Source: an uncultured Fretibacterium sp. (GTDB lineage: Bacteria; Synergistota; Synergistia; Synergistales; Aminobacteriaceae). Taken from it: a stretch of 64,000 nt of DNA. The stretch lies in contig CAMHMH010000002.1 of assembly GCA_946186205.1 (NCBI GenBank), positions 372,001-436,000 of the forward strand. The letters run 5' to 3'. Below are positions 1 through 9,800 of the stretch, piece by piece. A program made the translations under genes and the position numbers. The first letter of the stretch is position 1. Every line of letters starts with the position of its first letter. The notes under the pieces are model-generated. The model searched no databases. It was not told where the DNA came from and saw only the letters and a list, made by a program, of their open reading frames with translations.

Positions 1-119
1 TGATGCCCTGTAAGTGATACTGTTGTTACTACGACTCCGCCCCGCCTGAGTATATCAACGGTCGTTAATGCTTCTGTCTCTTCAAAGCCATCAATGAGAA
101 ATATTGCAGCTGTCTTCAA
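1..119 (-). CDS. DJ-1/PfpI family protein (5' end only)
   Basis: Only the first 39 codons lie in the window; the gene runs off the left edge. Reading the minus strand from a TTG at 119 gives a protein with FLIDGFEETEAL near its start, followed by a TTVDILRRGG segment. This matches the conserved N-terminus of the DJ-1/ThiJ/PfpI family (a beta strand, then DGFEE-E, then VD-LRRAG). Family members include protein deglycases/glyoxalase III and RNA-chaperone-like proteins, so the reaction cannot be fixed. The catalytic cysteine lies outside the window. A GAGGTG Shine-Dalgarno lies about 7 nt before the TTG, and an extended -10 lies just upstream. The family call is firm; the specific role is not. 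Confidence 0.8.
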   Translation of the reverse strand, partial: MKTAAIFLIDGFEETEALTTVDILRRGGVVVTTVSLTGH

Positions 120-138
120 TTTGAATCACCTCGAACGA

Positions 139-147
139 ATTTTATCA
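139..147 (-). promoter_or_regulatory. Extended -10 promoter for the DJ-1/PfpI gene
   Basis: The minus strand reads TGATAAAAT here, an extended -10 (TGn + TAAAAT) about 20 nt upstream of the TTG start of the DJ-1-like gene. No convincing -35 is seen. Confidence 0.4.
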
Positions 148-215
148 TTTCTATTTATGCTAGTCATTTCGATTCCGTCAGCATGATTTTTGACTCATCG
201 ATTCGCAAACGTCAA

Positions 216-242
216 TTTAATTCCGTGAATGTCAGAATTAAA
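216..242. repeat. Inverted repeat TTTAATTC / GAATTAAA
   Basis: Two perfect 8-nt arms (216-223 and 235-242) are separated by 11 nt in the spacer between the divergent DJ-1-like and TMEM43-like genes. It could be an operator or a weak hairpin; there is no T-run. The rest of the 120-310 spacer shows only AT-rich sequence and the AAAGGAGG ribosome site of the next gene. Confidence 0.3.
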
Positions 243-310
243 CCGTTGATTATTTTCGAGACTGTGAAAAAATAAATCATCAGCAAAATTTCAAAGGAGG
301 CAAAACTTTC

Positions 311-1489
311 ATGGCCTATACAGAAACAGAAAGTAAAAGCTGGTTTCAGAGGATACGCGAGTCATTCGCAGGAGTCCTCACAGGGATAATATTAATCTGC
401 GCTGCAACGTGGCTGTTATGGTGGAACGAGGAAAGGACATTCAAGACGGCCGGCGCAATCGGTGAAGCTCAGTTAGTTGCACAGGATGTTGAAGACATTT
501 CACGAGTCGACCCTTCATTGAACGGAAAAGTCATTCACGCAATGGGACGCGCTGACACGAAAGACATAATACGCGATACACTTTTCGGAGTCGAAACAAG
601 CGCAATCAATCTCAAACGTGAGGCAGAATATTACCAGTACGAAGAAGAGTCGCACACCGAAACACGAAAGAAGCTCGGAGGCGGTGAAGAGAAAGTTACG
701 ACATATACATACAATGCCAACTGGGTCGACTCACCGATAGACTCGAACAACTTCAAAGACACTTCCTACAGAGGGCGCAACATAATTCTTGCCAATGTTG
801 AAGACGAGACAATACGCGCAAAAGATGTAACATTCGGTGCGTACAAGCTGCCACAGTTCTTAGCGGACAGAATCGGAGGGGCAGAGCCTATGACGTTATC
901 GAGTGTCGACAAGAAATCACTTGCTACAGTCATCAATGCGCCGCAGGGGTACAACGCTTCAGACATGATTCACGTACAGGGAAGCACGGTGTATATAGGA
1001 GCGAATCCCGGACAGCCTACAATCGGCGACGTTCGCATAACATTCACTCAGACTCCTCCGGCTGATGTCTCAATAATCGCTCAGGTAACGGGGAATACTT
1101 TTGAGCCTTTCACAGCTTCGAACGGGTACAAGTTCAGCAGGCTTGAAGACGGTCGGCACTCAAGCTCGGCCATGTTTGAGGATGCTCGCTCGGAGAATAA
1201 CATGATGGCGTGGATACTGCGTATTGTCGGAGCGATTCTCGTGATGCTTGGACTCAATATGGTGTTCAATCCTCTGTCGGTGATTGCGGATGTGATTCCG
1301 ATTCTTGGGACTATCGTAGGAGCAGGAGCGGGAGTCGTTTCGTTCCTCATTGGGCTTGCGTGGTCGCTGGTTGTTATTGCGGTCGCGTGGATAAGATTCA
1401 GGCCGTTGATAGCAGGAGGACTCATAGCGGCGGCGTTATTGCTCGTGTACCTGTCATACATGAAAGGGAGAAAGGCAGCGGAAGCATAA
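311..1489 (+). CDS. TMEM43 family membrane protein
   Basis: The 392-residue protein has one hydrophobic segment near residues 20-38, a long hydrophilic region, and a cluster of about four hydrophobic segments from residue 299 to the end. This is the layout of the TMEM43 family (in bacteria, inner-membrane proteins of unknown function; in animals, the inner nuclear membrane protein LUMA). The LWWNEERT motif directly after the first membrane segment is characteristic. An AAAGGAGG site precedes the ATG. A terminator follows at 1507, so it appears to be transcribed alone. No enzymatic role can be read from the sequence. Confidence 0.8.
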   Translation: MAYTETESKSWFQRIRESFAGVLTGIILICAATWLLWWNEERTFKTAGAIGEAQLVAQDVEDISRVDPSLNGKVIHAMGRADTKDIIRDTLFGVETSAINLKREAEYYQYEEESHTETRKKLGGGEEKVTTYTYNANWVDSPIDSNNFKDTSYRGRNIILANVEDETIRAKDVTFGAYKLPQFLADRIGGAEPMTLSSVDKKSLATVINAPQGYNASDMIHVQGSTVYIGANPGQPTIGDVRITFTQTPPADVSIIAQVTGNTFEPFTASNGYKFSRLEDGRHSSSAMFEDARSENNMMAWILRIVGAILVMLGLNMVFNPLSVIADVIPILGTIVGAGAGVVSFLIGLAWSLVVIAVAWIRFRPLIAGGLIAAALLLVYLSYMKGRKAAEA

Positions 1490-1506
1490 CGAGTACGGAA
1501 AATTTG

Positions 1507-1542
1507 ACGGCTGGTGATGATGAATTGCCCGCCGTTTTTTTT
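1507..1542 (+). terminator. Rho-independent terminator
   Basis: ACGGC pairs with GCCGT across a 19-nt loop and is followed by eight T. It lies 18 nt after the TMEM43-like gene. A TGCTAAGAT extended -10-like element follows at 1544-1552 and may start transcription of the protease gene. Confidence 0.7.
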
Positions 1543-1596
1543 GTGCTAAGATTCGGGGACATTCCATAAAAATTTATCATTAGGAGGCTGTATTCA

Positions 1597-4329
1597 ATGC
1601 TTTCACTGAAGAAGTACACGGCGATTTTTGCGGCTGCCGTAATTTTCTGTACGCTGTCTTCATGCTCTGCTCTTGCTGAAAACGCAACGGGCTATATACC
1701 TGAGCCTTTCGACATGACTCACCTGTATTATGATCCGCCTAAATTCCCCGTGAGTCATAACGATGACGGCAAAACAGGCGCAACGACTCTCCCTGTAAGC
1801 TACGACTTGAGGAATTACGGAAGAGTCCCGGATGTCAGGAATCAGAATCCTTTCGGCACATGCTGGGCACACGCTACACTAGGAGCAATGGAGTCAAACT
1901 ATCTCACGCAAAAATTGAATGGTAAACTCACTGAGATAAATTCGGTTGACATTTCTGAGCTTCATATGGCGTGGTACGTCTACAAAGATCCGGAAGAGGG
2001 AAAAGCATTCCCAATCGGAACGGCGAATTTCGGAAGCGGCGTATTAGGTCAGGGCGGAAATGCTCAAATAGCTACAGCATATCTTGCGAGACTTGCCGGA
2101 GGTGCCTATGAAACTGCAATGCCGTATTCATCAGCAGGAACAAACACAAGCACAGCAGACGCAACAATAGCAACCCTTGTCGGCTCAAAGAAAGCGACTC
2201 ACCCTTCATATGCTCCAATCGCATTAAGGCTCATGGAACGTTACGACATAGGACTCGTCAGCAAAGACAACAGAGACCTAGTAAAACAAATGGTAATGGA
2301 ACACGGAGCTGTTCAGATAAGCTACTATGCAGGAAGCGGGGCATATTCGCCGGACTCAAGCACAACAGCATATTTTGACAACTCGCAGGGTACTGCTACG
2401 AATCATGCAGTGCTTATTGCGGGATGGGATGATGATTTTTCCCGCGAGAACTTCAGCGATACAGACTCAAAGAGGCCAACAGCTAACGGAGCGTGGCTTG
2501 TGCGAAATTCTTGGGGGTCAAGCTGGGGCAGTGAGGGATATTTCTACATGTCTTACGAGCAGTACATAACAGCAGGCTATGTATTTATCGCTGGCAATTA
2601 TGAGTCCGGCCTCAAGCATTACGGCTATGATGACTTAGGGCAGACAGGACATTTTACTGTCAAATCTGATTCAAGTTCAGCAGGAGTTTATGCAGCTAAT
2701 GTATTCAAGGCTGACGGTGATGAGAAAATAGAGTCAGTAGCATTCTACACGAATGACAACAACATGAGCTGTGATGTGTATATATATGACTTGGGAACGG
2801 ATAAGCCTTCCTCGCCCGTTTCAGGCACTGCAACGCCGTTAGCGTCAAAGTATTACCCTATTGCAGGTTACCACACAGAGAAATTTGCCTCTCCAGTACC
2901 AATTTCAGCGGGGCATTATTTCTCAGTTATCGTAAAGTTTGCAAATAATGCAGGCTTTTCAGTGCCGGTTTCATATCCTAATAGCGTGAACAATAATGTA
3001 AAATTAGTGCTGGGCATGAGCTATTATTCTTCAAGTCTTACAGGTCTGACGAGCGCACGCAATGACTGCAACATGTGCATAAAAGCCTTCACTCTTCCCA
3101 ACGAAGACTCAAGCGGAACTGCGGTTAATGCTTCAAATTTCCCGGATGAATATTTCCGCAGCTATATCACGTCAAAATTCGGGAATTATCTCACTGACTC
3201 AGAAATCGCAGCAGCAAAGAGTCTCGCGCCGAATTACCTCGAAATCTCAGACCTTAAAGGCATAGAGAAATTCACCGCGCTTGAAGAGCTTGACATTACC
3301 GGCAATAACCTTAAGGCCGTAAACATAACGAACAATTCCGGGCTTCTTCCTGAAAATATAACAGCTGATTACGGCGTGAACATTTTCAGCGGGAACAACA
3401 GCAGCAAGCTGGCATTTGTCGCTAAATCACTCGTCTTGAGCGGGCAGATTGGACTCGATTTCTACGTTCAAGTTTCGGATGATGTAACCTTGTCTGATGC
3501 GTATGTTGATTTCACGGTGAACGGCAAGACAGGAAGCAGGATTGATTTCACGGACGACATAAAGCAAACGAACGGCACATACAGATTCACCTGCTACATT
3601 AATTCCGTTCAGATGGCCGACGAAGTTACAGCAGCGATTCATTACGGTGAAGACTGCACGACAACAAAATACACCGTCAGCAAATATCTTGATGAGCTTA
3701 TAGCTATTATTGACAGCGATTACAGCACAGATACAGTTTCAGCGGATCTCAAGACTCTTGCGAACGCGATAAAAGATTACGGGCATTACGTACAGCCTAT
3801 ACTTGCAGAGACAAACGGATGGACTTTAGGCACTGACCACAAAATTATGAGCTGCGCGGATTCAAACATAAGCTCCGATATTGACACGGTGAAAACTGAC
3901 CTTCATACAAATTTTGCGATGGACAGATCAAACCTGATGGAAGGATTCTCCGGGCTTCAGATAGATCTTGAGCTTGACACCGACACGGCGATAAATCTTT
4001 ACTTCACGAAAGCAGAAGGCGTTGACAAATCATCAGCTGTTTACGCATCTGTTGACGAGGGATCAGTGAGCGTGAAACAATCTGATGATGTATATATCGT
4101 AAGCATTCCGAGCGTCTCGGCTCATCTTCTCGGAACACAGCACACAGTTACGGTTAATGCTGAAACTCTCGGAAAGTCTGACGTAAAACTCTCTGCCCTT
4201 ACGTATGCTGATCTGGTTTTGCAGTCATCAGAGATAACAGACTCAAGCCTGAAAGAAGCTGTCATTGCCCTGTACAAATATTACAAGGCGACAAAGCAAT
4301 ACAGAACATCAGCAGGACTTGACCAATAA
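1597..4329 (+). CDS. Secreted papain-like (C1) cysteine protease with lectin-like and leucine-rich segments
   Basis: This 910-residue exported protein begins with a signal peptide whose end (LSSC, Cys23) also fits a lipobox, so it may be a lipoprotein. The C1 peptidase domain covers roughly residues 60-330: Cys89 lies in GTCWAHA, His270 in NHAVLIAGW and Asn304 in NSWGSSWG, so the catalytic set is complete. The next region, about 345-500, resembles the lectin-like domain often found after such proteases in gut anaerobes. A short leucine-rich segment follows (about 510-590), then a beta-rich tail of unknown family ending without an anchor. It probably digests host or dietary protein at the cell surface. 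The ATG has an AGGAGG site 8 nt upstream; a terminator follows. Confidence 0.85.
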   Translation: MLSLKKYTAIFAAAVIFCTLSSCSALAENATGYIPEPFDMTHLYYDPPKFPVSHNDDGKTGATTLPVSYDLRNYGRVPDVRNQNPFGTCWAHATLGAMESNYLTQKLNGKLTEINSVDISELHMAWYVYKDPEEGKAFPIGTANFGSGVLGQGGNAQIATAYLARLAGGAYETAMPYSSAGTNTSTADATIATLVGSKKATHPSYAPIALRLMERYDIGLVSKDNRDLVKQMVMEHGAVQISYYAGSGAYSPDSSTTAYFDNSQGTATNHAVLIAGWDDDFSRENFSDTDSKRPTANGAWLVRNSWGSSWGSEGYFYMSYEQYITAGYVFIAGNYESGLKHYGYDDLGQTGHFTVKSDSSSAGVYAANVFKADGDEKIESVAFYTNDNNMSCDVYIYDLGTDKPSSPVSGTATPLASKYYPIAGYHTEKFASPVPISAGHYFSVIVKFANNAGFSVPVSYPNSVNNNVKLVLGMSYYSSSLTGLTSARNDCNMCIKAFTLPNEDSSGTAVNASNFPDEYFRSYITSKFGNYLTDSEIAAAKSLAPNYLEISDLKGIEKFTALEELDITGNNLKAVNITNNSGLLPENITADYGVNIFSGNNSSKLAFVAKSLVLSGQIGLDFYVQVSDDVTLSDAYVDFTVNGKTGSRIDFTDDIKQTNGTYRFTCYINSVQMADEVTAAIHYGEDCTTTKYTVSKYLDELIAIIDSDYSTDTVSADLKTLANAIKDYGHYVQPILAETNGWTLGTDHKIMSCADSNISSDIDTVKTDLHTNFAMDRSNLMEGFSGLQIDLELDTDTAINLYFTKAEGVDKSSAVYASVDEGSVSVKQSDDVYIVSIPSVSAHLLGTQHTVTVNAETLGKSDVKLSALTYADLVLQSSEITDSSLKEAVIALYKYYKATKQYRTSAGLDQ

Positions 4330-4374
4330 GACTCCGTAAACTGAATCATTAATCAAGCACTGAGCAGAGAAATC

Positions 4375-4412
4375 ACAGGGCGGGGATATAATATCTTCAC
4401 CCTGTTTTTTTT
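4375..4412 (+). terminator. Rho-independent terminator containing a -10-like TATAAT
   Basis: ACAGGG (4375-4380) pairs with CCCTGT (4400-4405) and is followed by eight T. The loop contains GATATAATATC, so the hairpin that ends the protease transcript also carries a TATAAT (4387-4392). That is well placed to start a transcript for the PqqD-like gene at about 4399. Confidence 0.7.
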
Positions 4413-4433
4413 GCACGAAAGGAAGACTTGCAC

Positions 4434-4694
4434 ATGAAGTTACGCAGCGAATTTCTTATCCATCAGAATGACAACGAGACTCTCTTAGTCCCGGCAGGAA
4501 GCGCGGAATTTTCCGGGATCGTCAAAGGCAACAATACATTCGGCGAAATCTTGTCCCTCCTCAAAGATGACACAAACGAATCCCAAATCATCAAGTCAAT
4601 GTGTGAACGCTATGAAGCTCCCGAAGAAGTTATCTCTCAGGACGTAAGGAAGATTTTGGACTCCCTCAGAAGTATTAACGCCCTCGAAGAATGA
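4434..4694 (+). CDS. PqqD-like peptide-binding (RRE) protein
   Basis: This small protein of about 86 residues has the PqqD/RiPP-recognition-element fold pattern: two N-terminal beta strands, then three helices ending in a winged-helix-like tail (roughly residues 40-85). PqqD proteins bind the leader of a ribosomal peptide and present it to modifying enzymes. The ATG at 4434 is preferred because it is 9 nt from a GGAAG site; a TTG at 4428 would be too close. Its last codons overlap the HprK-like kinase by ATGA, so the two are translationally coupled. No precursor peptide gene was found beside it, so the substrate is unknown. Confidence 0.75.
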   Translation: MKLRSEFLIHQNDNETLLVPAGSAEFSGIVKGNNTFGEILSLLKDDTNESQIIKSMCERYEAPEEVISQDVRKILDSLRSINALEE

Positions 4695-5398
4695 GCAGCA
4701 CATACAGAATCGCAGATGTGAATATCCGTCTGTCGTCAGGGGATTACAGCTTCAAGATTTACGCGGGGGATTACAGCTTTGACGGAGCAGCCCCGGACAT
4801 TGAGCTTTATGTTTCTCGTGATGATGTTGATTACGAACGCTCGCAGCCCGGCGGGGACTCATGCACTGACTCATACCTTGAAGCCCTCGCGGTGTTCCGT
4901 AAAATTTCTGAGAGAATGCCAAAGTATGACACGTTTCTTTTTCACGGCTCGGCAGTAAGCGTCGACGGACTCGGATATATATTCGCAGCTCCGAGCGGCA
5001 CGGGGAAATCTACTCACTCGGCCATGTGGCGAAATATGCTCGGTGAACGCGCTGTAATGATTAACGATGACAAGCCTATGATACGTTCTGAGCTCGGGCA
5101 CGCTGAAATTTACGGGACACCCTTTAACGGCAAGCACAGCTTAGGCAGCAACATTCACGCGCCGTTAAGAGCAGTCTGCATTCTCAAGAGGGGCGAAACG
5201 AATCACATTGAGAGAATCACGCCTGATGACGCTTACCCGTTATTGCTCCGTCAGACCTACAGGCCGCACAATAAATCAATGCTCGCGAAGACTCTTCAGC
5301 TTCTTGACCGCCTGAAACATTCCGTGAGATTCTACGAGCTTCACTGCAACATGAACCCCGAAGCCGCAAAAGTATCATGGGAGGCAATGAGGCCGTGA
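4691..5398 (+). CDS. HPr kinase-like (HprK-related) kinase
   Basis: The 235-residue protein has a Walker A loop APSGTGKST near residue 100, preceded by FHGSAVSVDG and followed by INDDKPMI. These are the marks of the HprK/PEPCK-type kinases that stand alone in peptide-modification clusters. It lacks the N-terminal domain of true HprK. In lasso-peptide clusters such kinases phosphorylate the C-terminal residue of the precursor; whether this one acts on a peptide is inferred from its neighbours only. It overlaps the PqqD-like gene by 4 nt (ATGA) and the peptidase gene by GTGA. Start ATG 4691. Confidence 0.7.
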   Translation: MSSTYRIADVNIRLSSGDYSFKIYAGDYSFDGAAPDIELYVSRDDVDYERSQPGGDSCTDSYLEALAVFRKISERMPKYDTFLFHGSAVSVDGLGYIFAAPSGTGKSTHSAMWRNMLGERAVMINDDKPMIRSELGHAEIYGTPFNGKHSLGSNIHAPLRAVCILKRGETNHIERITPDDAYPLLLRQTYRPHNKSMLAKTLQLLDRLKHSVRFYELHCNMNPEAAKVSWEAMRP

Positions 5399-5835
5399 AC
5401 ATTGAACAATATCTCCGCGAGAACGGCGCATTGACTTACACGAACAAGGGAGTCAGCATGCTTCCTCTTCTGCGTGAAGGCCGCGACATGTTCACAGTGA
5501 GTCGCAAAGATTCAGAGAGGTGCAAAGCCGGCGATGTTGTTTTGTACAGGAGGGGGCGTGATTACGTTCTTCACAGGGTCGTTGAGGTCCGCGAAAATGA
5601 TTACGTGATTCTCGGCGACAACTGCATAACGTATGAATACGGCATAAGGGACTCTGACATTCTCGGAGTCATGACGGGCTTCATACGGGGCGGGCGTGAA
5701 TACAGCGTTGAGTCTCCCGGCTACAGGCTGTACACGTTCGTGATGCTTCACACAATAACAATAAGACTTTTCATGAGGAGGGCTATATCGTGGGCATTGA
5801 GGAAACTGCGTTATATCTTTCGGGCTGTGCGCTGA
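5395..5835 (+). CDS. S24/S26 family peptidase (signal-peptidase-like)
   Basis: About 146 residues. Ser21 lies in GVSMLPLL, the nucleophile motif of signal peptidase I/LexA-type proteases. LHRVV further on supplies the general base, a His where most bacterial signal peptidases have Lys, as in SipW-type enzymes. ILGDN follows the usual layout. A hydrophobic stretch lies near the C-terminus. It could trim a leader from an exported substrate of this cassette. GTG 5395 is chosen over ATG 5377: GGGAGG lies 10 nt before it and the GTGA overlaps the kinase stop. Its end overlaps the nucleotidyltransferase gene by 46 nt. Confidence 0.7.
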   Translation: MNIEQYLRENGALTYTNKGVSMLPLLREGRDMFTVSRKDSERCKAGDVVLYRRGRDYVLHRVVEVRENDYVILGDNCITYEYGIRDSDILGVMTGFIRGGREYSVESPGYRLYTFVMLHTITIRLFMRRAISWALRKLRYIFRAVR

Positions 5836-6890
5836 ACGGAAAAATCCCGGACAAGTCGCGTCTTGAAGGAGTGAACTTTGAGGAGCTTTACGGTTTTGCG
5901 ACGGCTCATATGATTTCGGCGTTATTGGGTTATGCGCTTGAGTCGGCCGGAATAAATCACAAAAATTTTTCACAGGCACGGGCAAAAGCTGAAAGAAAAT
6001 CTGTCGTGTTTGAGAATGACTGCCGAATGATCTCTGAGAGACTCGAATCGTCAGGGATATGGCACATGCCGGTTAAGGGCTCTGTGATGAGGAATTATTA
6101 CCCGGCATTCGGACTCCGTGAGATGTCGGACGTTGATATACTTTTCAATTCTTCGCGCTCTGATGATGTCCGCGAAATCATGAAGGGACTCGGCTTTGAG
6201 AGTCAGACAAGCGAATCAGCGCACCATGATGTTTATCACAAGCCGCCTTTGAGCATTGCAGAGATGCACCGGGAGTTATTCGGGTCATGGCAGACTCCCG
6301 AAATTTGCAGGTACTATGATGATGTCAAACGCTTAATGCTTCTTGATGAGGGCAAAAACTACACGTACCATTTCAGCACTGAGGACTTCTACATACATAT
6401 TACGGCTCATTCATACCATCATTATATTACGGCGGGGACTGGGCTACGTTCGGTTCTTGATGAGTATGTGTACCTGAAGAAATTTTCTGACTCTATGAAC
6501 TGGGAATATATATCGCAGGAGTCATTGAAGCTGGGGATCAAAGACTTTGAAGAACAGTTGCGCTCCCTTTCGCTGAAGGTGATTGACGGCGGCGAGTTGT
6601 CAGAAAAGGAGTCGGCCATGCTGAAATATATCGTCAATTCGGGGGTACATGGCAGCGGAGGAAATGTAGCAGAAAATGAGATGATGACTCTTTACGGAGG
6701 AAGCCGGGTGCGTTTCATGCTTGCGAGTATTTTCCCTCCGTTCAAGAAGCTGAAGTACACCGCGCCTTTCGTTTACCGGCATAAATATTTGTATCCTTTC
6801 TACTTGGTCGGGCGTTTGGTCAGCGGAGTCATAACGAGGCCGGGGAGAGTCATTTCGAGACTCAGAAGCATATTCAGCAGGTCAAAATAA
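5790..6890 (+). CDS. Nucleotidyltransferase family protein (NTP_transf_5-like)
   Basis: The 366-residue protein carries the signature of the large, poorly characterised nucleotidyltransferase family found in peptide and polysaccharide clusters: PVKGSVMRNYYP followed by REMSDVDILF near residues 95-120, where the D-x-D pair should bind metal. SYHHYI and DEYVYLKKF follow, as is usual. The GTG start has AGGAGGG 7 nt upstream. HprK-like kinases and such transferases also occur together in some lasso-peptide clusters, which suggests a shared pathway here. The substrate cannot be read from sequence. Confidence 0.7.
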   Translation: MGIEETALYLSGCALNGKIPDKSRLEGVNFEELYGFATAHMISALLGYALESAGINHKNFSQARAKAERKSVVFENDCRMISERLESSGIWHMPVKGSVMRNYYPAFGLREMSDVDILFNSSRSDDVREIMKGLGFESQTSESAHHDVYHKPPLSIAEMHRELFGSWQTPEICRYYDDVKRLMLLDEGKNYTYHFSTEDFYIHITAHSYHHYITAGTGLRSVLDEYVYLKKFSDSMNWEYISQESLKLGIKDFEEQLRSLSLKVIDGGELSEKESAMLKYIVNSGVHGSGGNVAENEMMTLYGGSRVRFMLASIFPPFKKLKYTAPFVYRHKYLYPFYLVGRLVSGVITRPGRVISRLRSIFSRSK

Positions 6891-9800
6891 ATGTATGCAC
6901 TCTCAGATTTATTCAGGAACACAGCATATAACGACTCGTTCTTCAGCAATGAAACAAGAAGCGCGATCGAGTCCATGATTTACATCAAAGAGCAGCGCGG
7001 GAAAATTATCCCCTTCATCAAGTGCCTGATACGCCAGAAGGAAATACGGCTGACACCCGAAGAAGCCGTGAGACAGTTATACGTTCACAAGCTTATTCAT
7101 GAATACGGCTATGACCCGGCACTAATCAGACTTGAGCACGGCATATCATTCGGGCGTGAGACGAAACGCGCTGACATTGTGATATTCAGCCATGAACATC
7201 CTGACGCGCCTTATATCATAGCGGAAGTCAAGAAGCCGGAGCTGACAGAAGGAAAAGAACAGCTCATATCTTATTGCAACGCTTCAGGAGCCGTGATAGG
7301 AATATGGACAAACGGAGAAGACGCAGAATATTACCATCGCAAAGATCCAAATATTTTCGAGAGCTTGGACAGAATCCCGAAAGCCTCAGAAACAATCTCA
7401 GAGGTGCTTAATGAGCAGTGGACCATCGCGGATTTGACAGAGAAAGACAAGCTCAGAGATGGCAGAATTTCATTGAAGACACTTATTCAGGAGCTGGAGA
7501 ATGATGTCCTTGCAGGCGCAGGGGTAAACGCATTCAATGAAGTCTTCAAGCTCATATACACGAAACTTTTTGACGAGATGCAAAGTATAAGGAATGAAAA
7601 CAGATTCCTTGAGTTCAAGAAAATTGGCGGTGATGATGAAGAAAAAGCCGACAAAATGCTGAAGAAAAAGATTCAGGCTTTGTTCGACAGAGCTAAAGCA
7701 AAATGGCCGAAAGTGTTTGACCAGCAAGAGCAAATTGCCCTTATGCCCTCACATCTGGCTGTGTGCGTGGCCAGGCTTCAAAATGTCAAGCTGTTCAACT
7801 CAAACCTTGATGTGATTGATGACGCATTCGAGTATCTCATGAACAAGTCAGCAAAAAGTGAAAAGGGTCAATTCTTCACGCCCCGTTACGTTATAGATAT
7901 GTGCGTCAGGATGCTCAATCCAAAGGAGAACGAGTCAATGATTGATACAGCGGCAGGGTCATGCGGCTTCCCAGTACATACTATATTTCACGTGTGGGGG
8001 AATATCTATGACAGGCTAGGCATTCCGCGCAGGGATATGTTCACGGCAGAAGTGAAGCCATCAGAGTGCATTGACTATGTGCGTGAAAAAGTCTTCGCGA
8101 TTGATTTCGATGAAAATGCGGTGAAAGTCGCACGTACCCTCAACCTTATAGCAGGAGACGGACGCACAAATATCATGCGCCTCAACACGCTTGATTATGG
8201 AAATTGGGATGAAATGACTACACTTGACTGGATGCAGAAATACAGCGTGGGATGGTTAAAGATGCAGGACTTTTGCGAAACAGCGGGCGATTACAGCAGC
8301 TTCAATTTTGATATTGTGATGGCTAATCCTCCTTTCGCGGGGGACATTCAGCAGAAAGAAATCATATACCGCTACGAGCTCGCACTAGACGCAAAAGGCA
8401 AATATGCGTCAAAGATCGGCCGTGATATTCTCTTCATCGAGCGCAATATTCATTTCCTCAAACCAGGCGGGCGAATGGCAATCATCCTTCCTCAGGGACG
8501 CTTCAACAACTCAAGCGACAAATACATTCGGGACTTCATAGCGAGGCATTGCAGAATCTTGGCGGTGATCGGTCTTCATGAAAACGTCTTCAAGCCCCAC
8601 ACAGGCACAAAGACTTCTGTTTTGCTCGTTCAGAAATGGGACGATGATTTATGCCCGCGCCGTGAAGATTACCCGGTATTCTTCGCGACAATGAGGAAGC
8701 CCGGCAAGGACAATTCCGGCGAAAAGATTTACGCGAGGGACTCTCAGGGAAATATTCTGAGGGACTCGCATTTTCACCCGGTTGTGAGTCATGATCTCTA
8801 TAATCACGAAGGACTGACTCAGGACGGAATAGCGGAGGCGTTCATAGAGTTTGCGAAAAGGGAGGGGCTAAGTTTTTTCGGTGATGCCCGCTTCTCTGAG
8901 GAACGTTACAGGGAATTGGTGAGCGGGCTTGAAGTGAGTGAAGTGATGTTGAGCAGGCTTGAGAATTATTTTACGCTTGGTGCAGAATATTACGCAAAAG
9001 GCTATGTGTATGCGGCTTGCAAAGTTCAGGCTTGCAGGAAGTCAGAAACTCTTGGCAATATGTCTCAAATAATTACGGACGGCGATCACGGTTCACCAGA
9101 ATATTTTGATGATGGCATTCCGTATCTTTTGAGTGAGACTGTACAGACGGGATATATAGACAAAAGCAAAATACGCTACATAACGCTGGAAAAACATGAA
9201 ACCTTGCGAAAATCTGCAACACGTCCGCGAGATGTATTAGTTACAAAAACGGGGGTATATTTCGGAAAAAGTGCTGTTACGCCTGACGATATACAAGAAG
9301 CTAATATGAGTTCACATGTTGCTATGATACGGCTTAAAGATGAATATAATCCCTATTTTGTCTCGGCGTTTCTGAATTGTAATTACGGCTATTCACAGTT
9401 ACGCAGGAGGGGAGTAAAGGCCACGCGCCCCGAAATAGCATTACTTGAATTTGACGATATACGAGTCCCGAAAATGTCCGACGAATTTGACTCGCTCATA
9501 GAATCAATAACCCGTCAGGCCATGACCGCAAGAGCCGACTCCGAATCCCTCTACACCCGCGCACAATCAATCCTCAATGACGCAATACACTTCACACCCC
9601 GAAATCCTGACGCAAATACTTCTGTCGTGTCATTCTCGCAGGTCTTCAGCACCGGGCGCATGGACGCGGAATACTTCATGCCCAAATATGACGAACTCTT
9701 AGCGCACCTTGAGACCCTCCCGGCAAAACGTCTCGGCGAAATCGTAAACATCACGAAATCCATCGAACCCGGCAGCGAGTCTTACAGCACAGAAGGAATA

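Noticed and set aside
5512..5985. Minus strand reading opposite the peptidase and nucleotidyltransferase genes
   Set aside because: Antisense to two genes with clear family motifs and coupled starts.
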